From: SpSt-398 sp033762195 | GTDB taxonomy: Bacteria; Bacteroidota; Bacteroidia; Chitinophagales; Chitinophagaceae | Direction: 5' to 3' | Assembly: GCA_033762195.1 (NCBI GenBank) | Contig: JANRLV010000010.1 | Span: 1 to 64,000 of the forward strand | Length of the DNA stretch: 64,000 nucleotides | Shown: positions 44,492 to 51,925 of the stretch, in pieces | Layout: the number at the start of each line of letters is the position of its first letter | How positions within the stretch are numbered: the stretch's first letter is position 1 | The notes under the pieces: model-generated | Told to the model about the DNA's origin: nothing | Database searches by the model: none | What the model saw: only the letters and a program-made list of their open reading frames with translations | Made by a program: the position numbers and the translations under genes

Positions 44492-44529
44492 AAGCTAATA
44501 GCTAATAGCATTTAGTTGTTAGCTATTAG
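44488..44529. repeat. CTAATAG heptamer array at mqnC stop codon
   Basis: Six consecutive 7-bp units (CTAAAAG, CTAATAG, CTAATAG, CATTTAG, TTGTTAG, CTATTAG). The stop codon of mqnC (TAA, 44489-44491) lies in the first unit. CTAATAGCTAA (44495-44505) and TTAGCTATTAG (44519-44529) form an 11-bp hairpin. Confidence 0.85.
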
Positions 44530-44546
44530 GTAAAATATAGTTGAGG

Positions 44547-44843
44547 ATGAAAAATGTCTTTGCTACGTTTCGTAAGATCGCTTTGATGGAAGGAATTTCC
44601 TTTCTGGTGCTTTTGTTTATTGCCATGCCGTTGAAATACCTGGCCAACTTACCCATGGCCGTCACCATTGTGGGTGGACTACACGGCGTTCTCTTTATTG
44701 CTTTTCTCTATTTAGCCTGGGAGGTGAGATCGGATTATAAAAAAGATTTTATGTGGCTGGTAAAAGCCTTTCTGGCTTCCATTCTTCCCTTTGGTACAAT
44801 CCTGATGGATAAGCAATGGAAACAGGAGATGGCGCAGGCTTAA
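44547..44843 (+). CDS. DUF3817 membrane protein
   Basis: A 98-residue protein with three hydrophobic segments and the DUF3817 pattern (FRKIALMEGISFLVLLFIAMPLK near the start, GGLHGVLFIAFL, then LPFGTILMDKQWK near the end). The ATG at 44547 is preferred to the TTG 6 bases upstream. It follows mqnC after a heptamer array. Function unknown; related domains sometimes occur fused to transporters. Confidence 0.85.
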   Translation: MKNVFATFRKIALMEGISFLVLLFIAMPLKYLANLPMAVTIVGGLHGVLFIAFLYLAWEVRSDYKKDFMWLVKAFLASILPFGTILMDKQWKQEMAQA

Positions 44844-44901
44844 CCAAAGCTTAACGGGTTCCACCCTCCCCTTGCAACCATTTAGGTACGGTATTGGTCA
44901 T

Positions 44902-45210
44902 ATGTACCGTACAAAATCAAATACTGAATTGAAGAAACAACCCTCTCTTCTTTTTTGTGTGCTGATGGATGTGGTCGGGTATGCCACTTATGCCCTGCCT
45001 TTCCTCGGCGAGTTCGGCGACCTGCTCTGGGCGCCTTTATCGGCCATGGTCTTTTACCGGACCTTTGGAGGCTGGAAAGGAGCCCTGGGCGGACTTTTCA
45101 ACTTTGCTGAAGAGATCCTGCCGTTCACTGATTTCATTCCCACTTTTACCCTTGCCTGGTTATGGCAAAATGTAAAAGAAGGGAAAAAGCCCGTTTTTAA
45201 TCTGTCGTAA
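44902..45210 (+). CDS. Conserved small membrane protein
   Basis: A 102-residue protein with hydrophobic stretches around LLFCVLMDVVGYATYALPFLG and FTLAWLW, and Gly/Trp-rich loops (FGGWKGALGGLFNFAEEILPF). Family not recognised by name. The ATG at 44902 is chosen over a TTG upstream at 44872. It lies 58 bp after the DUF3817 gene on the same strand and ends 23 bp before the convergent arsC stop. Confidence 0.7.
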   Translation: MYRTKSNTELKKQPSLLFCVLMDVVGYATYALPFLGEFGDLLWAPLSAMVFYRTFGGWKGALGGLFNFAEEILPFTDFIPTFTLAWLWQNVKEGKKPVFNLS

Positions 45211-45233
45211 TAGAAAGAAAAATAGCCCCCGGG

Positions 45234-45635
45234 CTATTGTGCCTGTATCAGCTCCTCAACCAGGGCTTTTACCTTTTCCCCTATGAGATCGCGTACCTTA
45301 TTGAATTCCGCAGGCTCCAGGTGTTTGGGATCGGGGATCTGCCAGTCGATGAACCGCTTGGCGGGCATCCACGGGCAGGCATCCCCGCAACCCATCGTCA
45401 CCACCGCATCGAAAGGAGCATAGGCTTCCACTTCTTTGAGTGATTTACTATCATGGGTACTAAGGTCATAACCCAGCTCCCGCATGGCCGCTATGGCCTT
45501 GGGGTTTACAATGCCTGAAGGCTTACTACCCGCGCTATAAGCCTCTACCTTACCCTGGCCATGTATTTTTGCAAAGGCCTGGCTCATCTGGCTACGGTTG
45601 CTGTTTTCGATACAAACAAAAAGTAGTCGGATCAT
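45234..45635 (-). CDS. arsC: Arsenate reductase, low-molecular-weight phosphatase type
   Basis: A 133-residue cytoplasmic enzyme that reduces arsenate to arsenite, usually with thioredoxin. The P-loop is CIENSNRS (CX5R-type, first catalytic Cys near residue 8), with two further Cys in MGCGDACPWMPAKR for the disulphide relay and the Asp loop in IPDPKHL. It lies downstream of arsR-arsM and the small Cys-rich ORF but behind an intrinsic terminator, so it may be read only by read-through or have its own promoter. Confidence 0.92.
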   Translation of the reverse strand: MIRLLFVCIENSNRSQMSQAFAKIHGQGKVEAYSAGSKPSGIVNPKAIAAMRELGYDLSTHDSKSLKEVEAYAPFDAVVTMGCGDACPWMPAKRFIDWQIPDPKHLEPAEFNKVRDLIGEKVKALVEELIQAQ

Positions 45636-45711
45636 TCGGTGTTAATTTGAAATTTGGGGAATTTAAGAATGGAGAAGACCCTTCATTATCACTTCATCAC
45701 ACTCCTAAATA

Positions 45712-45745
45712 AAAAAATTAAAAAAGGGGGGCTTGCCCACCCCCC
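45712..45745 (-). terminator. Intrinsic terminator after the arsR-arsM-small ORF unit
   Basis: On the minus strand, GGGGGG - TGGGCAAG - CCCCCC (45745-45726) is followed by TTTTTTAATTTTTTT. A 6-bp all-GC stem with a long U-rich tail is a strong rho-independent terminator. It lies 7 bp after the stop of the 20-codon ORF and 76 bp before arsC. Confidence 0.85.
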
Positions 45746-45752
45746 ATTGATT

Positions 45753-45815
45753 TTAGCAGCAACCAAGGCCGCCGCAGCAGCCTCCATCGGCTTGGCTGAT
45801 TTTTGTTTTGTTCAT
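45753..45815 (-). CDS. 20-residue Cys-rich peptide in the arsenic cluster
   Basis: ATG at 45815, TAA at 45753; product MNKTKISQADGGCCGGLGCC. Four Cys as two CC pairs separated by GGLG. It starts 29 bp after the arsM stop and ends 7 bp before a strong terminator, so it is the last segment of the arsR-arsM transcript. ArsM itself contains SCCGATGCCGG and ends GSGCC, and ArsR ends in CC, so a thiol-rich arsenite- or metal-binding role is plausible. Against it: very short, with no clear ribosome-binding site (normal for Bacteroidota). Not recognised as a known family. Confidence 0.5.
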   Translation of the reverse strand: MNKTKISQADGGCCGGLGCC

Positions 45816-45844
45816 GGCTATACTATTTAGAGTGAAAAAATACG

Positions 45845-46684
45845 TTAGCAACAACCGCTGCCGGGTTCACAGGCAGGCTTGGTAGCGGATACGGTGATAC
45901 TTTCTATGCGTACGTTTCCATCGAGGTAGGCTTTTACTTCTTCCACACTGAGGTATTTGAGTAAAATTTCCTCGGGAATGGCAATGGCTTTTTCCTTCTG
46001 CAGTTTCACATTCCGGAAACCACTCTCTTCGATCAGTTGCAGGTATTCCCATTTTTGAATGGCACCGGATACACAACCCGCATACAATTCGGCGATCTCT
46101 TTCCATTTCTCAGGCATCTCTCCATTCAAAACAATGTCAGAGATACAAAAATGGCCACCCGGTTTCAGTACCCGGTGAATTTCACTAAAGACCTGTTTTT
46201 TATTGGGCACCAGGTTGAGTACACAGTTACTGACGATCACATCGGCCACATTTGCCGTAACTGGCATACGCTCAATATCCCCCATGCGAAACTCCACATT
46301 ATTATATCCCAGCTTTTCGGCATTGTTCCGTGCGCGATCGATCATGGCATCGGTAAAATCAATACCGATAACTTTTCCTTTTTCCCCTACAATGCGTCGG
46401 GCGATAAAAGCGTCATTGCCCGCTCCGCTTCCCAGGTCGATCACTACCTGTCCTTCATGAATATCGGCGTGTTCAGTGGGAAGTCCACAGCCCAGACCAA
46501 GGTCCGCATCGGCTACATAGCCATCCAGCTTGGTGTAATCATCGGCCATGATGGTATACACTTCATCGCCACCACAACATCCGGTGGCGCCACAACAGGA
46601 AGCCAGATTGTATTCTTTATCCTGTTCCGCAATGGCACTGTATTTTTCTTTAACCAGTTGCTTGAGTTCTGCTTCTTTGTTCAT
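45845..46684 (-). CDS. arsM: Arsenite S-adenosylmethyltransferase
   Basis: A 279-residue SAM-dependent enzyme that methylates As(III). The Rossmann motif is VVIDLGSGAGNDAFIA, with VIGIDFTDAMIDRAR following. Arsenic-binding Cys candidates: SCCGATGCCGG near residue 30, GLGCGLPTE, VSNCVLNLVPNKK, and AGCVSGAI. The C-terminus ends in Cys-Cys. The ATG at 46684 is chosen; the upstream in-frame start at 46723 lies inside arsR. It follows arsR after 22 bp, so both are under ArsR control. Confidence 0.94.
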   Translation of the reverse strand: MNKEAELKQLVKEKYSAIAEQDKEYNLASCCGATGCCGGDEVYTIMADDYTKLDGYVADADLGLGCGLPTEHADIHEGQVVIDLGSGAGNDAFIARRIVGEKGKVIGIDFTDAMIDRARNNAEKLGYNNVEFRMGDIERMPVTANVADVIVSNCVLNLVPNKKQVFSEIHRVLKPGGHFCISDIVLNGEMPEKWKEIAELYAGCVSGAIQKWEYLQLIEESGFRNVKLQKEKAIAIPEEILLKYLSVEEVKAYLDGNVRIESITVSATKPACEPGSGCC

Positions 46685-46706
46685 ATTGGTTGATTTTAGG
46701 TTGATG

Positions 46707-47039
46707 TCAACAGCATTTGGCATTTACTTCCCGTAATTGCTGGAACAGGGAGTTAAAATCCACGTTGAATTTTTCAAAGGCCTCCCAATTGATGCAATAA
46801 CAACTGCGCGGACCATCCGTCTCACCATTGATCAGACCCGCATTTTTCAACTCTTTCAGGTGCTGACTCACGGTACTCTGCGAAAGGGGCATTACATCAA
46901 CAATTTCTCCGCAAATACACTGGTTGCGTTGCGCCAATACCCCCAGTATCGCGATCCGGGCGGGGTGACTGATGGCTTTGGCAAAAGCGGCCAGCGCCTG
47001 CTCCGTGGTAGAAAACTCTTCTTTTTTGTGGATAGCCAT
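46707..47039 (-). CDS. arsR: ArsR family arsenic-responsive repressor
   Basis: A 110-residue winged-helix repressor with HTH PLSQSTVSQHLKELKNAGL. Candidate As(III)-sensing Cys: QCICGE at the start of the recognition region, SCYCIN in the wing, and a terminal CC. Such proteins leave DNA when arsenite binds. First gene of the unit with arsM. A palindromic site (47054-47069) overlaps its promoter. The leader is about 12 bases. Confidence 0.93.
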   Translation of the reverse strand: MAIHKKEEFSTTEQALAAFAKAISHPARIAILGVLAQRNQCICGEIVDVMPLSQSTVSQHLKELKNAGLINGETDGPRSCYCINWEAFEKFNVDFNSLFQQLREVNAKCC

Positions 47040-47053
47040 GTGTTTAATTGCTT

Positions 47054-47069
47054 ATCGCAAATATACGAT
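47054..47069. promoter_or_regulatory. Candidate ArsR operator
   Basis: ATCG-N8-CGAT covers the -7 box of the arsR promoter. An inverted repeat over the promoter just before arsR is where autoregulatory ArsR proteins bind. The half-sites are short, so the assignment is moderate. Confidence 0.5.
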
Positions 47070-47088
47070 GAAAGGATTGAGATGGCAA
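47058..47088 (-). promoter_or_regulatory. Promoter of arsR-arsM
   Basis: On the minus strand, TTG at 47088-47086, a 20-bp spacer and TATATTTG at 47065-47058, an exact TAnnTTTG match. The start codon of arsR (47039) lies 18 bp beyond the box. Same spacing as the promoter at 34539-34569. Confidence 0.7.
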
Positions 47089-47118
47089 AATTTTTTTTTG
47101 GAGGGGGGGGGATTTGAG

Positions 47119-47322
47119 GACAGATGACGGATGACAGATGGCGGAGGCTTGCTATGCGAGACCTCTGGTCTCGCACGATTATCTTGTCGCCTCTGGCGAC
47201 TCGAATATCAACCTTTTCATTTTATTAATAAACTATAACCGCCGCCAGAGGCGGCTTTCTGGGTGTGCGAGACCAGAGGTCTCGCACAGCAAGCCTCCGC
47301 CATCTGTCATCCGTCAACTGTC
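47119..47322. repeat. Large inverted repeat with four nested hairpins
   Basis: Arms 47119-47176 and 47265-47322 are inverted copies with 56 of 58 matches, separated by 88 bp. Within are four short palindromes, all with CC-TCT-GG or CC-AGA-GG cores: 47155-47175 and 47266-47286 (TGCGAGACC / GGTCTCGCA, 9-bp stems), 47186-47200 (GTCGCC / GGCGAC), and 47241-47255 (GCCGCC / GGCGGC). The whole element is mirror-symmetric. The outer parts of both arms are TCATCYG-type heptamers. It sits between arsR and the EamA gene. No ORF, no transposase, no obvious target-site duplication. Confidence 0.92.
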
Positions 47323-47383
47323 ATCGGTCATCCGCCATCCTCCATCTGTCATCGGTCATCCGTCATCCGTCATCTGTCCTCCC
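47300..47383. repeat. TCATCYG heptamer array, twelve units
   Basis: Twelve 7-bp units in perfect register (CCATCTG, TCATCCG, TCAACTG, TCATCGG, TCATCCG, CCATCCT, CCATCTG, TCATCGG, TCATCCG, TCATCCG, TCATCTG, TCCTCCC). The array runs into the end of the EamA gene, whose stop (TGA, 47372-47370) and last codons (Arg-Glu-Asp-Arg) lie in it. The first units form part of the inverted repeat at 47119-47322. Confidence 0.9.
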
Positions 47384-48266
47384 TCTTCACCCACGAAATA
47401 ATAACCCCACTCGTAATAATACAAAATATCCCGGCCCAGGAGATCAGGTCGGGGAAGGGGTCGTTGTGCATCATGCCGATAAATACGCTGAAGATGATAT
47501 TGGCATACCCTACCGCGGAAACAATACCCGCTTTATCCGAACCGTAAGCGCGGGTAACAAAGTATTGACCAAAAAGCGCGGCCAGACCGAGTAAAAGAAG
47601 CAATCCCCATTCAAATCCCTGGGGCCATTTCCAGGATATAAAAAAAACCTCATCCACTGGAAGGGCGAAAACCGTGCGGGCCACCATAAACAATACCGGG
47701 ACCAGCACACCCGTACCAATAAAAGCGAGTACAATGATGCGGGGATCATAATATTTATTCAACCGCCCCACAGTGATATAGGCAAGTGCCGAGGTAATAC
47801 CGGATATTAATCCGGCTAAATGATAATACCAGGGAAAATGCATCACCGGTTTATAAATAAGCAACATACCCAGGAAACCAAGCAATACCGCCAATAAAAC
47901 CCTTTTGCCATTATACTCCCTGAACAACAAAAAGCTAAACACCGCTATAAACAAGGCCGAGGTGAGGTTATAACTCATGGCCGTTCCCAACGGAATATGC
48001 AGGATACAATAAAGAAGGGTATAAAGTGCCGTAGTGCCCATCAAACCCCGAAACAGCAATAAATGAAATTTGCCACCCTGACTCGTTGGTGGCCGGGCGA
48101 TCAGACTGACTGCGAGAAAGACAAGTCCAATGAGGTTGCGGTAAAATACAAGCTGCCCGGCATTGAAGTTTCCTTTTAATGCCTTGGCGGCTCCGCCCAT
48201 GATGGAAAAACCCATCGCGGCGAGCAACATGAAGAATACCCCTTTATATTTCTCCTGAATATTCAT
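47370..48266 (-). CDS. EamA/DMT family transporter
   Basis: A 298-residue, ten-helix transporter with two EamA repeats (about 8-140 and 153-292): MLLAAMGFSIMGGAAKAL at the start, YNLTSALFIAVFSFLLF in the first half, and SAVGYANIIFSVFIGMM in the second. DMT exporters move amino acids or nucleoside-like compounds; the substrate is unknown. The last residues KREDR and the stop codon are part of a TCATCYG heptamer array. A CTAATAG array lies upstream. Confidence 0.92.
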   Translation of the reverse strand: MNIQEKYKGVFFMLLAAMGFSIMGGAAKALKGNFNAGQLVFYRNLIGLVFLAVSLIARPPTSQGGKFHLLLFRGLMGTTALYTLLYCILHIPLGTAMSYNLTSALFIAVFSFLLFREYNGKRVLLAVLLGFLGMLLIYKPVMHFPWYYHLAGLISGITSALAYITVGRLNKYYDPRIIVLAFIGTGVLVPVLFMVARTVFALPVDEVFFISWKWPQGFEWGLLLLLGLAALFGQYFVTRAYGSDKAGIVSAVGYANIIFSVFIGMMHNDPFPDLISWAGIFCIITSGVIISWVKREDR

Positions 48267-48288
48267 TCATCACACTTGGTTCAGAGGA

Positions 48289-48316
48289 CTAAAAGCTAAT
48301 AGCTAATAGCTTTCTG
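48289..48316. repeat. CTAATAG heptamer array, short copy
   Basis: CTAAAAG, two CTAATAG units and a degenerate CTTTCTG, between the EamA start and the aminotransferase stop (48321-48319). It shares its opening units with the arrays at 20978-21005 and 44488-44529. Confidence 0.8.
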
Positions 48317-48318
48317 TC

Positions 48319-49464
48319 TTATTGAATTGATTGTAATCTGGAAACAGCTTCCTCAAGGGTTTCCTCCTTCTTGGAAAAACAAAACCGTACAACCTTATTA
48401 TCCTCACCCGACTGATAAAAAGCCGAAACGGGAATGGTAGCCACTCCGTATTCCTTTGTCACGCGAATGGCAAAGTCCTTATCTGCCTCATCACTGATCC
48501 GGTTGTATTTGGCACAGATAAAATAACTCCCGTGGCTATCCAACAGGTCAAAGCGGGTGTTTTTCATCAGGGATATGAAATGATCCCTTTTCTTTTGCAT
48601 AAGGCCGGACAGGGATATATAGGCTTCCTTATTTTTCAAATACTCCGCCAGTGCTACCTGGGTTGGGGTAAAACAACTAAAGGAGTTGAACTGGTGCACC
48701 TTGGTAAACTCCTTCATCAGGGGTGCCGGGGCGATACAATAGCCGAGTTTCCAGCCCGTGCAGTTGTAAACCTTTCCAAAAGAAAAGCAGACAAAGCTCC
48801 TTTCAAGCAGGTCGCTGTAGCGAAGAATACTCCGATGGGGAAGTTCATCATAGATCAGGTGTTCATACACCTCGTCACTCACAATAAAAATATTCGTGTC
48901 TTTGGTGATTTCGCGTAATTGCTGAATGTCGTCTTCACTCAGCACGGCGCCCGTTGGATTATGGGGAGAATTGATAAGTATGGCTTTTGTACGGGGTGTA
49001 ATGGCCGCGCGCACCTGGTCCCAGTCAATATGATAATCTGGATACACCAGTGAAATCCGTACCGCCCTGGCCCCATTCACCTCTACATTGGGTATATAAC
49101 TGTCGTAAGCAGGTTCAAATACAATGACCTCATCACCCGGTTGCAGAATGGCGGTAAGTGCGGAATAAATGGCATAGGTCCCTCCGGGTGTGATGACCAC
49201 TTCGGTATCAGGATTGATAGACGTACCATAGAGGTACTTCACTTTGTCGGCAATAGCTTCCCGCAGGGGAAGCCAACCGGGCATCGGCGCATATTGGTTA
49301 TACCCATCCCGCATAGCTCTGGCCACCAGTTCCACCAGATCCGCATTCATTGGAAAATCAGGAAACCCCTGCCCAAGATTGATGGCCTTGTGCGCCGTGG
49401 CAAGTCCGCTCATGACAGTGAAAATGGTGGTGCCGACGTTGGGAAGTTTGGAATGTATGGTCAC
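48319..49464 (-). CDS. PLP-dependent class I/II aminotransferase (methionine/kynurenine type)
   Basis: A 381-residue aminotransferase. N-terminal SKLPNVGTTIFTVMSGLA and INLGQGFPDF are typical of methionine aminotransferase / kynurenine-oxoglutarate transaminase enzymes. Substrate-loop NSPHNPTGAV, Asp-Tyr region VSDEVYEHL, and PLP Lys in FSFGKVYNCTGWK. I chose the GTG at 49464 because it gives the family N-terminus; the ATG at 49512 would add 16 residues read from a repeat arm (49477-49503). Likely role: salvage or breakdown of methionine or aromatic amino acids. Confidence 0.9.
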   Translation of the reverse strand: MTIHSKLPNVGTTIFTVMSGLATAHKAINLGQGFPDFPMNADLVELVARAMRDGYNQYAPMPGWLPLREAIADKVKYLYGTSINPDTEVVITPGGTYAIYSALTAILQPGDEVIVFEPAYDSYIPNVEVNGARAVRISLVYPDYHIDWDQVRAAITPRTKAILINSPHNPTGAVLSEDDIQQLREITKDTNIFIVSDEVYEHLIYDELPHRSILRYSDLLERSFVCFSFGKVYNCTGWKLGYCIAPAPLMKEFTKVHQFNSFSCFTPTQVALAEYLKNKEAYISLSGLMQKKRDHFISLMKNTRFDLLDSHGSYFICAKYNRISDEADKDFAIRVTKEYGVATIPVSAFYQSGEDNKVVRFCFSKKEETLEEAVSRLQSIQ

Positions 49465-49476
49465 GCTTTTTTGTAA

Positions 49477-49568
49477 AAATAAGGAATAAGGAAGTTGAAA
49501 ATGGGAATGCATCTTGATATCACACCTACTTACTTATTCCTAATTTCAAATTCCTTATTCCTTATTTA
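49477..49568. repeat. Inverted pair of GAATAAG heptamer arrays
   Basis: Left arm 49477-49503 (AAATAAG, GAATAAG, GAAGTTG, AAAATGG). Right arm 49534-49568, read on the minus strand: AAATAAG, GAATAAG, GAATTTG, AAATTAG, GAATAAG. The arms are inverted copies over about 30 bp. The stop codon of the response-regulator gene (TAA, 49557-49555) lies inside the right arm, which encodes its last residues Asn-Lys-Glu. Confidence 0.85.
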
Positions 49569-50250
49569 TTAAAAACCGATAGCCAATTCCTTTGATCGTA
49601 AGAATCTCCAGTGCAGGATCATCTTTCAAATAGCCCCGAAGTTTTGTAATATATACATCCAGGTTGCGGGAATTGAAGAAAGAGTCATTTCCCCAGAGTA
49701 AATTGAGAATATCTTTTCGGTCAATGATCTTTTCGCGGTTTTCATAAAGGATCTTCAGCAGCTCCGTTTCACGATAAGAGAGTTTTCGCTCTTCCTTCCC
49801 GTTTACAAGTACCTGCCGGTGGAGGTGAAATTGAAGTTTACCCATGGCCACCGAATCGGTCATGGGCTTGGCGCCTGTATCCATCCTTGTCTTAAGCGCA
49901 TGTTGAATCCGAATGATCAACTCCTCCATACTAAATGGTTTGCGGATATAATCATTTCCACCCAGGGAAAAACCTTTTACCACATCTTCGGTCTGCGTCT
50001 TAGCTGTAAGGAAAATAATGGGAACTGTTTCATCTACCGCCCGTATCTCATCAGCAATGGTAAACCCATCCTTATTGGGAAGCATTACATCCAGCACACA
50101 GATATCAGGCTTTATTTTTTGAAAAAGGGGAAAGGCCTTGGCACCGTCTCCTTCCATCGCTACGGTAAAGCCCCGGCTCTCCAGGCTTTCTTTGACGATC
50201 TTTCCCAGAAAGAGTTCATCCTCGATGTACAATACTTTGGTTTCAGCCAT
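49555..50250 (-). CDS. OmpR/PhoB-type response regulator
   Basis: A 231-residue regulator: receiver about 3-118 (Asp in DICVLDVMLPNKDG), C-terminal winged helix about 130-228 (LSYRETELLKILYENREKIIDRKDIL and VYITKLRGYLKDDP). Start ATG at 50250 (MAETKVLYIEDE) overlaps the kinase stop by 8 bp; a longer frame lies inside the kinase gene. OmpR-type proteins bind direct repeats about 10-11 bp apart, exactly the TTAAC pattern found upstream of the adjacent GLPGLI gene and of the beta-barrel gene at 61666. Confidence 0.93.
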   Translation of the reverse strand: MAETKVLYIEDELFLGKIVKESLESRGFTVAMEGDGAKAFPLFQKIKPDICVLDVMLPNKDGFTIADEIRAVDETVPIIFLTAKTQTEDVVKGFSLGGNDYIRKPFSMEELIIRIQHALKTRMDTGAKPMTDSVAMGKLQFHLHRQVLVNGKEERKLSYRETELLKILYENREKIIDRKDILNLLWGNDSFFNSRNLDVYITKLRGYLKDDPALEILTIKGIGYRFLINKE

Positions 50251-51799
50251 GTTGTTTGGGCAGATTGATGATAAAGGTAGTGCCTTTGCCGGTTTCACTG
50301 TTCACCTCCACGGTGCCGCCATGTTTGGCCACTACCTCGGCCGCATAGCTAAGCCCCAATCCATACCCTTTCACATTATGGGTATCGCCGGCAGGTACAC
50401 GGAAGAATTTCTCAAAAACCTTTTGGCGGTATTCGGGAGGAATTCCTACCCCCTTATCAGACACAGCAATTTGTACCATAGCGCCTTTATCAGCCAATAT
50501 TACTTTTATTTCTGGCGCCTCAGGGGAATACTTGAGTGCATTGTCCACCAGGTTATACAGCAAACTGGTGATATGCATTTTATCGGCGAGCAAGGTAAAA
50601 TCACTCCCTTCGGTAAGGATCTCCGCGCTGGCATGAAATTTCTCGAATTGTAAGCGGAAACTCGACACCACCTCTTCGGTCACCTGCTTAAGGTCAAAGG
50701 ATTCTTTGCGCAGGTCCATCTCTTTGTTTTCAAACATGGATAGCTTGAGCACTTTATCCACCAACAGGGAGAGACGGTTTAATTCATTCTGGGAAATATC
50801 CAGGTATTCCTTTGTCCGCGCCGGATCATTGATGGCGTTAAAGTTCTTTAATGCTTCAATCGCCACACCAACGGTTGCGATTGGGGTTTTTAATTCATGG
50901 GTCACATTGCTGATAAAATCATTCTTCATAGCGGTCAGTCTTCGCTGACGCATCAGGTTGCGGTAAAGAAACACCAGCGAAACAATGGTAACACCGATCA
51001 GAAACAGGGAAAACAGGATCGGGAGCAGGAGCCGGTTGAGCAAATAGGGCAGGGTATTTCCCAGTACCAGTTCATAGGTCATGGGGTGGGTGAAACCCAG
51101 CACCACTTTATTGTTATCGGGAATTTCGCGCATTCTTTGTGCCATACCTGGTTCAAAGGGAGGAAAAGGCCCACCCCGCATCCGGTCTTTTTTGTCTTTG
51201 GCACCTGCTGTGCGGACAATGGTAAACGGTACGTTTATCTTTTCCTTTTTCAAGGTGGCCGCATAGGCTGAATCAATGGCCTGGCTGCTCAGGGTATCTT
51301 GCAGGGAATCGATCCGGTAAAGAAAACTCAGTAAGCCATTTCCTTTACCCGTGGCTTCAATGCTGCGGGTACTATCCCGGCTGATGAGGATATTGTTTTT
51401 CTCATCACTAAAAACAATGGTGGAACGAATGGAGTGTTTTTTGGATAAAGAATCACCCACTCTTTTACCAAGGGCATTGACAAGACCTGCCACATACTGT
51501 CCCCGGTTCACTTTGATCTGCAACTGTTCGCCTGCTTTATCGGTAAAATCAATATCCAATCGGGTAGTGCTGTCGCCTTCCAATTCCTGAAATTTAAAAG
51601 CGGCTGCCTGTAGCCCCATCAGGGTTTCGCGAAAATGGATATTGGTACGTTGGGCCAGTGCCTTTTTCTCCCGGTCATAGCTGTTCTTGAGCCAATAACC
51701 CTGAAAACCGGCAATGACGAGCAGGGTCAACCCGATCAGCAGGATCTCCCGGTCACGGTGCCGGACGGTATTATTGGCGGAGGGAATCGGCTTCTTCAT
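50243..51799 (-). CDS. Sensor histidine kinase, membrane-bound
   Basis: A 518-residue kinase. TM1 about 20-38, extracytoplasmic sensor domain about 40-250, TM2 about 258-280, HisKA with FISNVTHELKTPIATVGVA, and HATPase with NLVDNALKYSPE and GYGLGLSYA. It forms a two-component system with the overlapping OmpR-type regulator. Divergent from the GLPGLI gene over 126 bp, which contains the TTAAC sites. Such systems in Bacteroidota often monitor the envelope; the signal is not evident. Confidence 0.93.
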   Translation of the reverse strand: MKKPIPSANNTVRHRDREILLIGLTLLVIAGFQGYWLKNSYDREKKALAQRTNIHFRETLMGLQAAAFKFQELEGDSTTRLDIDFTDKAGEQLQIKVNRGQYVAGLVNALGKRVGDSLSKKHSIRSTIVFSDEKNNILISRDSTRSIEATGKGNGLLSFLYRIDSLQDTLSSQAIDSAYAATLKKEKINVPFTIVRTAGAKDKKDRMRGGPFPPFEPGMAQRMREIPDNNKVVLGFTHPMTYELVLGNTLPYLLNRLLLPILFSLFLIGVTIVSLVFLYRNLMRQRRLTAMKNDFISNVTHELKTPIATVGVAIEALKNFNAINDPARTKEYLDISQNELNRLSLLVDKVLKLSMFENKEMDLRKESFDLKQVTEEVVSSFRLQFEKFHASAEILTEGSDFTLLADKMHITSLLYNLVDNALKYSPEAPEIKVILADKGAMVQIAVSDKGVGIPPEYRQKVFEKFFRVPAGDTHNVKGYGLGLSYAAEVVAKHGGTVEVNSETGKGTTFIINLPKQHG

Positions 51800-51841
51800 T
51801 CAAACAAAAATAGACCTTTCCCAAACCCCCTTTACCCCCTG

Positions 51842-51907
51842 TTAACCTTAATTAACCTTTTTGAAAGGTGCATTAACGGACTCCCATTCGAGAGGGAATT
51901 AGCTTTG
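51842..51907 (+). promoter_or_regulatory. Triple TTAAC operator and -7 box of the GLPGLI gene
   Basis: TTAAC half-sites begin at 51842, 51852 and 51873, followed by CTCCCATTCG at 51881-51890 and TAGCTTTG (TAnnTTTG) at 51900-51907. Distances from the half-sites to the -7 box are 58, 48 and 27 bp. The same three distances occur upstream of the beta-barrel gene at 61666. The pattern fits an OmpR-family activator placed over the -33 region. Confidence 0.7.
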
Positions 51908-51925
51908 GCATAAATATTAAATCTC

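Noticed and set aside
45728..45745. The G-run/C-run near arsC as a G-quadruplex
   Set aside because: A simple GC stem followed by a U-tract explains it better as an intrinsic terminator.
46037..46693. 218-codon open frame antisense to arsM
   Set aside because: The SAM-binding and Cys motifs of arsM are on the other strand.
47119..47322. Insertion sequence with terminal inverted repeats
   Set aside because: The 88-bp interior has no ORF and I see no target-site duplication; a non-autonomous element remains possible.
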